From NCBI RefSeq assembly GCF_003992135.1, contig NZ_RQVN01000003.1, positions 96,050 to 160,049 on the forward strand: 64,000 nucleotides of DNA, in the 5' to 3' direction. The notes under the pieces are model-generated. The model was not told the origin of the DNA. It saw only the letters and a program-made list of their open reading frames with translations, and did no database searches. Shown here piece after piece: positions 49,504 to 58,397 of the stretch; position 1 is the stretch's first letter, and each line of letters starts with the position of its first letter. The stretch comes from Veillonella sp. VA142 (lineage in GTDB: Bacteria; Bacillota; Negativicutes; Veillonellales; Veillonellaceae). The translations under genes and the position numbers were made by a program.

Positions 49504-50628
49504 GTGAAAGAAACATTGAACAGTTTATGGAACTTATTCCAAGAACGTAAATTAAGCCGACGTACATTTATGAAATCCTGTGTAGCCTTGACAGCTATTT
49601 TGGGGTTACCACCAGCATTGACAAATAAAGTCGTGGCGGCAGCGGAAACAAAAGAATTGCCTACGGTAATTTGGTTACATGGACATGAATGTACGGGATG
49701 TGACGAATCGTTTATTCGGTCTACATCGCCTTTCGCATCTGATGTGATTTTAAATATGATTGCCTTAGAGTATGATGATACTTTGGCGGCTGCATCGGGA
49801 GAACCATTTGAACATCATTTACATCACTTGTTAGAAAGTAAAAAAGGTAAGTATGTATTGGCTGTTGAAGGTGGTGTTCCGTTGGACGAAAATGGATCCT
49901 ACTGTCAAGTGGGAGGTAAGCCATTTGTAGACGTCTTAAAAGAATGTGCTGAAGGGGCAGCTTTCATTATTGAATATGGTTCCTGTGCAGCTTGGGGTGG
50001 TATTCAAGCAGCAAAACCAAATCCGACAAATACAGTATCTGTTTCTTCTATCGTAAAAGGCAAAAAAATTATTAAAGTGCCTGGCTGCCCTCCAATTCCA
50101 GAGGTTATGACTGGCGTTATTATGCATTATGCTTTATTTGGACAAATTCCACCTCTTGATGCTGCAGGAAGACCTAAACAATTCTATGGTAACCGTATTC
50201 ATGATACTTGTTATCGTCGTCCTTTTTTTGACTCTGGATTGTTTGTGGAACATTTTGATGATGATGCATCTAAAGCAGGTTGGTGCTTGTACAAAGTAGG
50301 TTGCCGTGGACCAGAAACCTATAACTCTTGTGGCAACTTGCGTTGGTGGAATGGATTATCCTACCCAATTCAATCTGGACATGGTTGTATTGGTTGTTCT
50401 GAAAAAGGATTCTGGGATAACGACAACTTTTACCAACGACTACCTCATATTCATACACCAAATACCATCACTGATGTGGATACATTAGGTACAGTGGCTG
50501 GATTCGGCGCATTTGGTGCTGTAGTGGCTCATGGTGGTATTACATTAGCAAAACATAAATATGATTCTATTCAAGAAGAAAAGAAATATTTGGCTGAGCA
50601 AGAAGAACAGAAAGGTAGTGACCAATAA
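49504..50628 (+). CDS. hyaA: [NiFe] uptake hydrogenase small subunit
   Basis: Electron-transferring subunit with three iron-sulfur clusters. The GTG start at 49504 has AGGGG eight bases upstream and yields 374 residues with a Tat signal (SRRTFMK, 18-24). Cluster ligands: HECTGCDESF (Cys63, Cys66), SCAAWGG and PGCPPIPE for the proximal cluster; HDTCYRR, WCLYKVGCRG and NSCGNLRWW for the distal; GHGCIGCSEKGFW for the medial. The proximal motif is CTGC, not the extra-cysteine CTCC form of oxygen-tolerant enzymes, so it should be oxygen-sensitive. A C-terminal membrane helix (about 326-349) anchors it. The large subunit follows with one-base overlap. Confidence 0.93.
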   Translation: MKETLNSLWNLFQERKLSRRTFMKSCVALTAILGLPPALTNKVVAAAETKELPTVIWLHGHECTGCDESFIRSTSPFASDVILNMIALEYDDTLAAASGEPFEHHLHHLLESKKGKYVLAVEGGVPLDENGSYCQVGGKPFVDVLKECAEGAAFIIEYGSCAAWGGIQAAKPNPTNTVSVSSIVKGKKIIKVPGCPPIPEVMTGVIMHYALFGQIPPLDAAGRPKQFYGNRIHDTCYRRPFFDSGLFVEHFDDDASKAGWCLYKVGCRGPETYNSCGNLRWWNGLSYPIQSGHGCIGCSEKGFWDNDNFYQRLPHIHTPNTITDVDTLGTVAGFGAFGAVVAHGGITLAKHKYDSIQEEKKYLAEQEEQKGSDQ

Positions 50629-52529
50629 TGAAACGAGTTGTAGTAGATCCAGTGACCCGTATTGAAGGTCATTTACGTGTTGAAGTAAGTGTAGATGAGT
50701 CTACAGGTAAAGTGCAAGATGCTTTATCTAGTGGTACAGCTTGGCGTGGTATTGAACTAGTAGCAAAAAATCGTGACCCTCGAGATGTGTGGGCTTTCGT
50801 ACAACGTATATGTGGTGTGTGTACATCGACACATGCCTTGGCATCTCTTCGTGCAGTAGAAGATGCACTAGGAATTCAAATTCCTAAGAATGCAAACTAC
50901 ATTCGAAACATCATGCATAGTTGTTTAGATACACATGATCATATTGTGCACTTCTATCATTTGCATGCTCTTGACTGGGTAAGTCCAGTAGAAGCTTTGA
51001 AAGCTGACCCTAAGAAAACTGCAGAATTGCAACAACAAGTATTGGATACGTATAATGTGAGTGGCTTACAACCAACAGAATTGGAATCCGCTTCATCTGC
51101 GTACCCTAAAGAATTCCCAAAAGGAAATGCAACGTATTATGCAGCTATCCAAACAAAAGTGAAAAAAATTGTAGAAAGTGGTCAGTTAGGTATTTTCTCT
51201 GCACAATGGTGGGATCATCCAGACTATCAATTATTACCTCCTGAAGTGCATTTAATGGCGATTTCTCACTATTTGACAATCTTGGATCGTCAACGTGATA
51301 TTGTGACACCACATGTTATTTTCGGTGGTAAAAACCCACATCCTCATTACATCGTAGGTGGTATGCCTTGCGCTATTTCCATGGATGATATGAATGCGCC
51401 TGTGAATGCTGCCCGTTTAGCAAGCGTAGATGAATCCATTTCCTTGGCAAAAGATTTAGTGAATTATTTTTATTTACCAGATTTGCTAGCTATTGGTCAT
51501 CTATATGTAAAAGCCGGCATGGTTGATGGTGGCGGATTGGCAAAAAAACGCGTCTTAGCCTATGGTGGTTATCCAGATGACACATTCAGCGGTATCAGTA
51601 ATGGGGATTACTTCAAAAAAGCTCTCGTTCGTGCCAATGGTGTAGTAGAAAACTTTGAACTCGGTTGGGAAAAAGCGACTTTCACTGCCTTAGAAGGGGA
51701 AGATTTGATGAACCCTGATTTCTTATCAGAAGAAATTAACCACTCCTGGTTTGAATATCCAAATGGTACAACTACGTTGCATCCTCTAGAAGGGGTGACA
51801 AAAGCAGCTTTCACAGGTCCTAAAACAGGAACTAATAAACAGTGGGAATTTTTGGATGAAGAGAAAAAATACTCCTGGATTAAATCTCCTACATTTAAAG
51901 GAAAAGCTTGTGAAGTGGGTCCATTGGCAAAATATATCGTTGTCTATGTGAAAGTGAAACAAGGTGTTATCAAAGACCCTACATGGGCTGAAAAAATGAT
52001 GGTAGAACAAATTGAGGCTGTATCCAAGGTATTAGGGGTACTGGCTCATGTATGGATGTGTTCTACTGTGGGGCGTACTGCGGCTCGAGGCTTAGATGCA
52101 CAAGTGGCTGCTAATTTAAGCCAACATTTCTATAATCGTCTAGTCGAGAATATTAAGACTGGGGATACAGTAGTAGCAGATACTACAAAGTTTGATCCTA
52201 ATTCTTGGCCAAAAGAAGCAAAAGGTGTCGGTTTATTAGATGCGCCACGTGGTGGTTTAGGACATTGGTGCGTCATCAAAGAAGGCCGTATTGATAACTA
52301 TCAATGTATTGTACCAACAACTTGGAATGCATGCCCTAAAACGATTGCAGGGGAACATGGTGCATACGAATCTAATATGATAGACACAAAAGTAAAAGTG
52401 GCGGACAAACCATTAGAAATTTTAAAAGGTATACATTCATTTGACCCTTGTTTGGCATGTGCTACACACTTGTACAATAAAAAAGGTGAAAAAATAGTAT
52501 CTGTTAATACAGATGCCCTATGTAAATAG
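50628..52529 (+). CDS. hyaB: [NiFe] uptake hydrogenase large subunit
   Basis: Catalytic subunit with the nickel-iron centre. In the 633-residue protein the N-terminal ligands are in RICGVCTSTHA (Cys62, Cys65) and the C-terminal ligands in DPCLACATH (Cys608, Cys611). The 19 residues after His614 are the tail that the maturation protease removes after nickel insertion; that protease is encoded three genes on. The start codon overlaps the small-subunit stop. No hyp accessory genes (nickel and cyanide ligand assembly) are in the window. Confidence 0.95.
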   Translation: MKRVVVDPVTRIEGHLRVEVSVDESTGKVQDALSSGTAWRGIELVAKNRDPRDVWAFVQRICGVCTSTHALASLRAVEDALGIQIPKNANYIRNIMHSCLDTHDHIVHFYHLHALDWVSPVEALKADPKKTAELQQQVLDTYNVSGLQPTELESASSAYPKEFPKGNATYYAAIQTKVKKIVESGQLGIFSAQWWDHPDYQLLPPEVHLMAISHYLTILDRQRDIVTPHVIFGGKNPHPHYIVGGMPCAISMDDMNAPVNAARLASVDESISLAKDLVNYFYLPDLLAIGHLYVKAGMVDGGGLAKKRVLAYGGYPDDTFSGISNGDYFKKALVRANGVVENFELGWEKATFTALEGEDLMNPDFLSEEINHSWFEYPNGTTTLHPLEGVTKAAFTGPKTGTNKQWEFLDEEKKYSWIKSPTFKGKACEVGPLAKYIVVYVKVKQGVIKDPTWAEKMMVEQIEAVSKVLGVLAHVWMCSTVGRTAARGLDAQVAANLSQHFYNRLVENIKTGDTVVADTTKFDPNSWPKEAKGVGLLDAPRGGLGHWCVIKEGRIDNYQCIVPTTWNACPKTIAGEHGAYESNMIDTKVKVADKPLEILKGIHSFDPCLACATHLYNKKGEKIVSVNTDALCK

Positions 52530-52543
52530 GGAGGAGGCTGTCT

Positions 52544-53260
52544 ATGTTACCATTAAATAAAAAGCCTTATCGTGTGTTTAGTTTATGGCTCCGTATATTT
52601 CATTGGACTATGGTGCTTTGTGTAACAGCCCTATTCTGGACAGGTCTTTATATCGGTAATCCGGGATTTCAAGCGACTCCAGGCAGTGTAGAACCCACCA
52701 TTGCGGTAGGCGGTTGGTTTTCTATGGAGATGATTCGCAAAATTCACTTTATCGCAGCATTTATACTAATTGCTGCACTTATATTCCGTATTTATGGTGG
52801 AATTCGATATCGTGGTGATAGATTGTTTCCTAGATTTCATAAGAAGTCGTATTGGATTGGTCTATGGGATACAATTAAGCACTATCTAATGTTACCACAA
52901 CAACGAGAGCATCGTTTCTTGCGTAATTCTATGGCTCGTACTAGTTATTTAGGGGTATATGTGATGCTGTTCCTCGAAATATGCACAGGCCTTGCTATGT
53001 TTGCACAAGTGTATCCTAATACGTGGATTGCACAAATTTTTAACCCTGTGAATTTATTGTTTACGGAGTATGAAGTGCATATTATTCACCATTATATTGC
53101 TTGGGGATTTTTGTTGTTTACAATTGTCCATGTGTACATGGCATTCCGCGAAGATGTTATGGAAGAATCTGGAGAAGTATCTAGTATGGTTTCAGGCATG
53201 AAATTTTATCCTACAGATCCAGAAGATATAGAGGATTTATATGGACCAAATAAAAAGTAA
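52544..53260 (+). CDS. hyaC: Ni/Fe-hydrogenase cytochrome b subunit
   Basis: A 238-residue membrane protein with four predicted helices, which carries electrons from the hydrogenase to the quinone pool. Histidines that can bind haem occur in RIFHWTMVLC, KIHFIAAFI and HHYIAWGFLLFTIVHVYM. GGGAGG precedes the ATG, 14 bases after the large-subunit gene. Its end overlaps the next gene by 20 bases. Dihaem cytochromes of this class mark group 1 (periplasm-facing) uptake hydrogenases. Confidence 0.92.
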   Translation: MLPLNKKPYRVFSLWLRIFHWTMVLCVTALFWTGLYIGNPGFQATPGSVEPTIAVGGWFSMEMIRKIHFIAAFILIAALIFRIYGGIRYRGDRLFPRFHKKSYWIGLWDTIKHYLMLPQQREHRFLRNSMARTSYLGVYVMLFLEICTGLAMFAQVYPNTWIAQIFNPVNLLFTEYEVHIIHHYIAWGFLLFTIVHVYMAFREDVMEESGEVSSMVSGMKFYPTDPEDIEDLYGPNKK

Positions 53261-53750
53261 TCCTATCGTACTATTAGGGGTAGGCAATATTTTGCTTACT
53301 GATGAGGGATTCGGTGTCCATGTGGTGAACCAATTACGGGAGGATTACGTATTTAATCCTCCTATTACCATTTTGGATGGGGGAACCATGGGCATGGAGC
53401 TTCTTACCTATATGCGAGGAATGACAAAATTATTATTAGTAGATGCTATCAATGGTGGTGAGGCACCAGGTACAGTATACGAGTTCCCTCATGAGGAAAT
53501 GAATCACTATTTTACAGATGCTATCTCTGTTCATGAGGTAGGAATGCAAGATATTTTGCGCATTCGTGCCTTACAAGAAGATCCTTTAGAGGATGCGGTT
53601 GTCATCGGTGTAGAACCTGAAAGCTTGGAATTAGGGCTTACCCTAAGTAATTCTACACAAGCTGTGGTAGCAGAAGTGAAAGAACGTGTACTATCCGTTC
53701 TATCTAATTGGAACATCACAGCTAGCCTAGTGAATACGGAAAAAGAGTAA
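53241..53750 (+). CDS. hyaD: Hydrogenase maturation protease
   Basis: Endopeptidase that trims the C-terminal tail of the large subunit once nickel is in place. The 169-residue protein has LLGVGNILLTDEGFGVHVV (11-29) with the metal-binding glutamate, LLVDAINGG (Asp68) and SVHEVGMQDIL (His98), as in HyaD/HybD. The start lies inside the cytochrome gene, indicating coupled translation. Confidence 0.93.
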   Translation: MDQIKSNPIVLLGVGNILLTDEGFGVHVVNQLREDYVFNPPITILDGGTMGMELLTYMRGMTKLLLVDAINGGEAPGTVYEFPHEEMNHYFTDAISVHEVGMQDILRIRALQEDPLEDAVVIGVEPESLELGLTLSNSTQAVVAEVKERVLSVLSNWNITASLVNTEKE

Positions 53751-53795
53751 GACTCTAGAGACTATGAAACTATAATGATTTGATAAGGAGTTTCT

Positions 53796-54173
53796 ATGCA
53801 GAATGAATTTGGCCGTGTAAAAGCGGTATTTCAAGAATTAAAAAACGCTTTGCAGCAGTTGCGTAAAACTGGTGAAACCTATACAATTTATGTGGAAAAT
53901 ACAGGGCTCACTATGGAAGAGCAAGTGGAAGTGTTAGAAACACTAGGTCGTGGAGATGTAACAATACATCTAAAAGATACTGATCAACCTGTGGAATGGT
54001 ATGAATCTACTATTCGCGGAGTATGGATCGGTACATTCCGTAATGGACGAGATGAAGCAATACTGTATACTATCGAAGTATGCCGCTACCCAGAATTAGC
54101 AGGAGCTTATGATGAAGATATCATGGGTGGTGAAGAAGAGTTACAAGAATGGATTGAAGCAGCTGACCTATAA
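53796..54173 (+). CDS. Stand-alone HupH/HyaF C-terminal-type hydrogenase maturation protein
   Basis: A 125-residue protein that resembles only the C-terminal domain of HupH/HyaF proteins: an N-terminal helix (VKAVFQELKNALQQLRKTG), LTMEEQVEVLETLGRGDVTI (38-57), VEWYESTIRGVWIGTF (67-82) and TIEVCRYPELAGAY (91-104). HupH-type proteins help assemble the iron-sulfur clusters or small subunit of hydrogenase. Being so short, it lacks the N-terminal domain of the usual proteins. It is the last gene of the hydrogenase operon, 45 bases after the protease gene. Confidence 0.75.
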   Translation: MQNEFGRVKAVFQELKNALQQLRKTGETYTIYVENTGLTMEEQVEVLETLGRGDVTIHLKDTDQPVEWYESTIRGVWIGTFRNGRDEAILYTIEVCRYPELAGAYDEDIMGGEEELQEWIEAADL

Positions 54174-54291
54174 TCAGTGTAATTGTCTATAACAAATATT
54201 ACAGGTATAGATGGAAATGACCTATATTTGTTATATCAATAAATCATAGGTAGTACTGTTTTCATAAGAAAATATATAAAATAGTGCAAAT

Positions 54292-54330
54292 AAAACTCTC
54301 CCATTATAAATTAATGAGAGAGTTTTTCAA
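54292..54330 (+). terminator. Terminator of the hydrogenase operon
   Basis: AAACTCTCCCATTA taaat TAATGaGAGAGTTT followed by TT, 118 bases after the last gene. Confidence 0.8.
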
Positions 54331-54563
54331 TTTTTAAAGGTGTAGTTGTATATGAATATAGTAGTGTTTAGTAGGAAATAATGTATTGATAAGATTAAAT
54401 ATATGTGTATTTTAAATGGTTTATAAAGGGTGGATATTTGTCCATATAGAAAATCAATCATAAGATTTTGGAATACCTTAGAAATAGAGAACTATATGCA
54501 TTTACCATTAAATGATAATAAATTCTATCATAATAAACAGTTATAGTACCTATTCTTAGGGAA
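54331..54563. other. AT-rich spacer before the fumarase genes
   Basis: About 230 bases without a coding frame, tRNA or recognised RNA element. Nothing specific is seen before the fumarase promoter at 54564. Confidence 0.4.
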
Positions 54564-54593
54564 TTGAAAAAGGTAAGGCAATGGTGATACAAT
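54564..54593 (+). promoter_or_regulatory. Promoter of the fumarase genes
   Basis: TTGAAA at 54564-54569, 18-base spacer, TACAAT at 54588-54593, 46 bases before the start codon. Confidence 0.65.
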
Positions 54594-54639
54594 AATACAC
54601 AAGAGAAAGGTCTCTGTTTTAAGTTGAGGAGGGATTACT

Positions 54640-55482
54640 TTGCGTAACATTCACGTTGAAAAAGTAACAGAAAAGGTAGCAGAATTATGTATGAATGCAG
54701 CATATCATCTTCCAAAAGATATGTATAATGCATTGAAAAAAGGCTATGAGTGTGAGAAATCTCCAGTAGGTAAAGGTGTGTTGGATCAAATCATTAAAAA
54801 TGCGGAAATCGCTGATGCTGAAGATCGTCCAATCTGCCAAGATACTGGTCTTACAATCGTATTCTTAGAAGTTGGTCAAGATGTACACTTTGAAGGTGGA
54901 AATCTTGAAGAGGCTGTTCAAGCTGGTGTAGCAAAAGGTTATATTGATGGATATCTTCGTAAATCCGTAGTAGCTGAACCTTTGTTCAACCGCGTAAACA
55001 CTAAAAACAATACTCCAGCTGTTGTGTATACTAAAATCGTTCCAGGCGACAAAGTTGACATTAATGTAGAGTTAAAAGGATTTGGTTCTGAAAACAAATC
55101 TGGTGTAAAAATGTTGGTTCCTGCTGATGGCGTTGAAGGCGTTAAAAAAGCAGTTCTTGAAATCGTTAAAAAAGCTGGCCCTAACCCATGCCCTCCAATG
55201 GTACTAGGTATTGGTATCGGTGGTACTATGGACTACGCAGCATTCCTTTCCAAAAAAGCGCTTCTTCGCTCTGTAGAAGTGCGTAATGCACATCCTGAAT
55301 ATGCAAAATTGGAAGAAGAAATCAATGCAATGGTTAACAAAACTGGTATCGGACCTCAATTAGGTGGTACTACAACAGCAGTTTCCGTTAATATTGAGTG
55401 GGCAGCAACACATATCGCTGGTCTTCCTGTAGCAGTAACTATCTGCTGCCACGCTAGCCGTCATGCTCACGGTGAAGTTTAA
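54640..55482 (+). CDS. Class I fumarate hydratase, alpha subunit
   Basis: Iron-sulfur fumarase part that interconverts fumarate and malate; the class I enzyme is oxygen-sensitive. The 280-residue subunit has PICQDTGLTIVFLEVG (Cys66), NPCPPMVLGIGIGG (about 183-196), and near the C-terminus VTICCHASRHAHGEV, providing the cluster cysteines. TTG is the start codon: GAGGAGGG lies seven bases upstream and the N-terminus MRNIHVEKVTEKVAEL is typical. Tartrate dehydratase is a related alternative, but fumarase fits the pathway. The beta subunit follows 14 bases later. Confidence 0.92.
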   Translation: MRNIHVEKVTEKVAELCMNAAYHLPKDMYNALKKGYECEKSPVGKGVLDQIIKNAEIADAEDRPICQDTGLTIVFLEVGQDVHFEGGNLEEAVQAGVAKGYIDGYLRKSVVAEPLFNRVNTKNNTPAVVYTKIVPGDKVDINVELKGFGSENKSGVKMLVPADGVEGVKKAVLEIVKKAGPNPCPPMVLGIGIGGTMDYAAFLSKKALLRSVEVRNAHPEYAKLEEEINAMVNKTGIGPQLGGTTTAVSVNIEWAATHIAGLPVAVTICCHASRHAHGEV

Positions 55483-55496
55483 GAGGGGGAATAACC

Positions 55497-56057
55497 ATGG
55501 CAGAACAAATTCGTATTCAAACACCTTTAACTGAAGAACAATCTCGTAAATTAAAAGCTGGTGATATGGTTCTTATCTCTGGTAAAATCTATAGTGCTCG
55601 TGACGCTGCTCATAAAGCAATGACTGAAGCATTAGCCCGCGGCGAAGAGTTACCAATTGATTGGCATGATAAAATCGTTTACTATTTAGGACCAAGCCCT
55701 GCTAAACCAGGAGATCCAATCGGTTCCGCTGGCCCTACAACATCTGGTCGTATGGATGCTTATACACCAACAATGCTTGATCAAGGTATCAAAGGCATGA
55801 TTGGTAAAGGTTCCCGTAAACCAGAAGTTATCGAATCGATGAAGAAAAATGGCGTAACTTACTTTGCAGCCGTTGGTGGTGCAGCAGCATTAATTGCTAA
55901 ATCCATTAAAAAATATGATGTTATTGCGTATGCTGACTTAGGTCCAGAAGCATTGGCAGAATTGACTGTAGAAGATTTCCCTGCAATCGTTGTTATCGAT
56001 AGTGAAGGAAACGATTTCTACGAAATCGGTCAAGCTCCATACCGCGAAGACGTTTAA
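55497..56057 (+). CDS. Class I fumarate hydratase, beta subunit
   Basis: The 186-residue partner subunit. Conserved parts are LKAGDMVLISGKIYSARDAA (18-37), GPSPAKPGDPIGSAGPTTSG (65-84), MIGKGSR, and YFAAVGGAAALIAKSI (121-136). GAGGGGG precedes the ATG. The two subunits together correspond to the single-chain FumA/FumB of enteric bacteria. With aspartase it channels C4 acids in the same direction. Confidence 0.92.
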   Translation: MAEQIRIQTPLTEEQSRKLKAGDMVLISGKIYSARDAAHKAMTEALARGEELPIDWHDKIVYYLGPSPAKPGDPIGSAGPTTSGRMDAYTPTMLDQGIKGMIGKGSRKPEVIESMKKNGVTYFAAVGGAAALIAKSIKKYDVIAYADLGPEALAELTVEDFPAIVVIDSEGNDFYEIGQAPYREDV

Positions 56058-56070
56058 TCACTAAACAGCC

Positions 56071-56102
56071 AAGAGACTCTCTGAGGAGGGTCTCTTTTTT
56101 TG
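56071..56102 (+). terminator. Terminator after the fumarase genes
   Basis: AAGAGACTC tctgag GAGGGTCTCTT followed by TTTTT. Confidence 0.88.
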
Positions 56103-56156
56103 TCCTTAAGAGGTAGAACGTAGGTAAATTTCATCTTATCTATATAAAGAGTATGG

Positions 56157-56162
56157 TATAAT
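56157..56162 (+). promoter_or_regulatory. -10 element of the nfeD-flotillin group
   Basis: TATAAT at 56157-56162, with no convincing -35 box. Confidence 0.4.
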
Positions 56163-56198
56163 ACAAATATATAGGTGTTTACGAAGAAAGGAGAGATT

Positions 56199-56663
56199 AT
56201 GATAGAACTTATAGTAAGTGGTATTATTTTGCTCCTCATCGAAATGATGATACCAGGGTTTGGCATCTTTGGACTAGCAGGGTTATTGCTTTTTCTCTGG
56301 GGTGTCTATGATTGGATGGGTGGAGGACCCATGGCGATATTCACTGTCACAGTACTTTCAGTGCTAGGTGTACTATTGTTATGGTGGATTATTTCCGTAT
56401 TTCCTAAGACCTATTTAGGAGAACGATTGACATTGCGCTTGCAATCTACTAAAGAAAAAGGTTACGCAAGTCATCCGGATCCTAATCGTTGGTTAGGCAA
56501 GATTGGATATACGAAAACAGTATTGCGACCATCAGGAACTATCGTGGTAGAAGGAAGCTTTCTCGATGCCGTGACTGATGGCGAATTTTATGAACCTGGT
56601 ACAGAGGTAACTATTGTATCTGTTACAGGCGGTCGTATTGTAGTGAGAGCTACAGAAAGATAG
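56199..56663 (+). CDS. NfeD-like membrane protein
   Basis: A 154-residue protein with two to three membrane helices in residues 1-75 ([33 protein letters not shown], then LLLWWIISV) followed by a small C-terminal OB-like domain ([20 protein letters not shown] to [16 protein letters not shown]). It lies directly before a flotillin-like gene, the standard NfeD-flotillin pairing. AAAGGAG is eight bases before ATG 56199; the frame opens 24 bases further upstream. Confidence 0.88.
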   Translation: MIELIVSGIILLLIEMMIPGFGIFGLAGLLLFLWGVYDWMGGGPMAIFTVTVLSVLGVLLLWWIISVFPKTYLGERLTLRLQSTKEKGYASHPDPNRWLGKIGYTKTVLRPSGTIVVEGSFLDAVTDGEFYEPGTEVTIVSVTGGRIVVRATER

Positions 56664-56671
56664 GAGGCACT

Positions 56672-57679
56672 ATGGAAACAATTATTGGAACTGTGGGATT
56701 CATTATTTTTCCGATTATTCTCATCATCGGTATTTCTCTATTTTTACATTTTGTCCCTTTAGGACTTTGGGTGTCTGCCCTAGCAGCAGGTGTGAATGTC
56801 AGCATTATGACCCTCATTGGTATGCGCCTTCGTCGTGTATCTCCGTCTCAAATCGTGCTCCCTCTGGTGAAAGCCAATAAAGCGGGATTAGATGTGACGG
56901 TAGACCAATTAGAAGCCCATTATTTAGCAGGTGGCGACGTAGATCGCGTAGTCGATGCATTGATTGCAGCGGAACGTGCTACGATGGAACTGACTTTTGA
57001 ACGCTCGGCAGCCATCGATTTGGCAGGTCGTGATGTATTAGAAGCAGTACAAATGTCGGTGAATCCAAAGGTCATTGAAACACCGATTATTTCTGCAGTA
57101 GCTAAAAATGGTATTGAACTAAAAGTTCGTGCTCGCGTTACCGTACGTGCTAATATTGACCGGTTAGTCGGTGGTGCAGGGGAAGCCACAATCATTGCTC
57201 GTGTTGGGGAAGGTATCGTTACTACAGTAGGTTCTTCTGAAGAACACACAGACGTATTGGAAAATCCGGATCACATTTCTCGTACTGTATTGAATAAAGG
57301 TTTAGATGCGGGCACAGCCTTTGAAATCTTATCCATTGACATCGCCGATGTAGACGTAGGACGTAATATTGGCGCCCAATTGATGACAGATCAAGCGGAA
57401 GCGGATAAAAAAATTGCCCAAGCGCAAGCGGAAAAACGTCGTGCTATGGCTGTGGCGCAAGAACAAGAAATGCGTGCTCATACACAAGAAATGCAAGCAA
57501 AAGTAGTAGAAGCTCAAGCAGAAGTGCCAAAAGCCTTGTCTCAAGCATTGCGTGAAGGTAATTTAGGCGTGATGGACTACTATTCCATGAACAATATTAT
57601 GGCGGATACCAAAATGCGTGAAAGTATTTCTGAAGGTGAATATCCATCTACCATCGACGGCAAAGGCACACATGAATAA
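56672..57679 (+). CDS. floA: Flotillin-like protein FloA
   Basis: A 335-residue SPFH-domain scaffold protein of membrane microdomains. One or two hydrophobic segments lie in residues 1-45. Conserved stretches are [20 protein letters not shown] (71-90), [44 protein letters not shown] and [20 protein letters not shown] (about 215-234). The C-terminal part is a long Ala/Glu/Gln coiled coil. GGAGG precedes the ATG eight bases after nfeD. The protein class is widespread in Firmicutes. Confidence 0.93.
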   Translation: METIIGTVGFIIFPIILIIGISLFLHFVPLGLWVSALAAGVNVSIMTLIGMRLRRVSPSQIVLPLVKANKAGLDVTVDQLEAHYLAGGDVDRVVDALIAAERATMELTFERSAAIDLAGRDVLEAVQMSVNPKVIETPIISAVAKNGIELKVRARVTVRANIDRLVGGAGEATIIARVGEGIVTTVGSSEEHTDVLENPDHISRTVLNKGLDAGTAFEILSIDIADVDVGRNIGAQLMTDQAEADKKIAQAQAEKRRAMAVAQEQEMRAHTQEMQAKVVEAQAEVPKALSQALREGNLGVMDYYSMNNIMADTKMRESISEGEYPSTIDGKGTHE

Positions 57680-57698
57680 GTAGAGGAGGTATCCGATT

Positions 57699-58193
57699 AT
57701 GGAAATAGGGATACTCATTCTGATTATCTTAGGGTCCTTTATTTTTAAAAAGGGAAAATCCAACGAAGAGTCTCCACAAAAGCCGGTTCCTAACAAGGAT
57801 ATGACTTGGGAAGAAATGGAAGAATACTATGGGATTACACTTTCGCGGAATCCTGAAGAACCTGTGAAAGTAGAGCCTGATGTAACGGTGGGTAATACCT
57901 CTGAACGGACTGTGAGTGTAAGTAATCCGGTGGATCTAAATAGTTATGAAAAACCGGTAGCTTCATCTGAATATGATATAGAGGGAATGCGTGTTGAAGT
58001 CCCTGAAAGAGCAGAGAGCATACAACAGGTTTCCGCAAGGACTCCTGTTGAATCGGTCCGAAAAGTAGGGTTTAGTTACTTGGCTACTTCTAGAAAAGAA
58101 TCCTTACGAGTAGCTGCTAGACATGGGATGGTATGGTCTATGATTTTAGAAAGACCTAAAGGGATACGCATGTTAGAACGCAATAATCGATAG
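57699..58193 (+). CDS. Membrane-anchored protein of unknown function, downstream of floA
   Basis: A 164-residue protein with one N-terminal membrane helix (MEIGILILIILGSFIF) and a polar remainder rich in Glu, Val and Ser. The motif DMTWEEMEEYYGITL (33-47) could be a helical binding segment. The C-terminal part (KESLRVAARHGMVWSMILER, about 132-151) looks helical, and many other residues seem disordered. I recognise no family. AGAGGAGG precedes the ATG, and it is the third gene of the nfeD-floA group, so it may function at the same microdomains. Confidence 0.7.
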   Translation: MEIGILILIILGSFIFKKGKSNEESPQKPVPNKDMTWEEMEEYYGITLSRNPEEPVKVEPDVTVGNTSERTVSVSNPVDLNSYEKPVASSEYDIEGMRVEVPERAESIQQVSARTPVESVRKVGFSYLATSRKESLRVAARHGMVWSMILERPKGIRMLERNNR

Positions 58194-58304
58194 CAGTGTA
58201 GTAGTATCTATGAGATATGGCTATCTTTACTGTAGAGAGATATATGTGCATAATTGATGGAGACTAACGCTTTGGACTAGATAATAAGCTGTATAGTATA
58301 TAAA

Positions 58305-58350
58305 GATGAGCTGGTATGATGGGGAATTCCTTTCATACCAGCTCATTTTG
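58305..58350. terminator. Bidirectional terminator between convergent genes
   Basis: GATGAGCTGGTATGA and TCATACCAGCTCATTTT form a 13-base-pair stem with a 12-base loop; it serves the plus-strand group and possibly the minus-strand gene. Confidence 0.8.
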
Positions 58351-58360
58351 TGTTATAACT

Positions 58361-58394
58361 TAAGAGCGACCCTACTATGTAGAGTCGCTTTTAT
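58361..58394. terminator. Second hairpin before the flavodiiron gene end
   Basis: AAGAGCGAC cctactatgtaga GTCGCTTTT. A T run follows on the plus strand; on the minus strand the run is weak (CTCTTAAGTT). Confidence 0.55.
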
Positions 58395-58397
58395 TGC

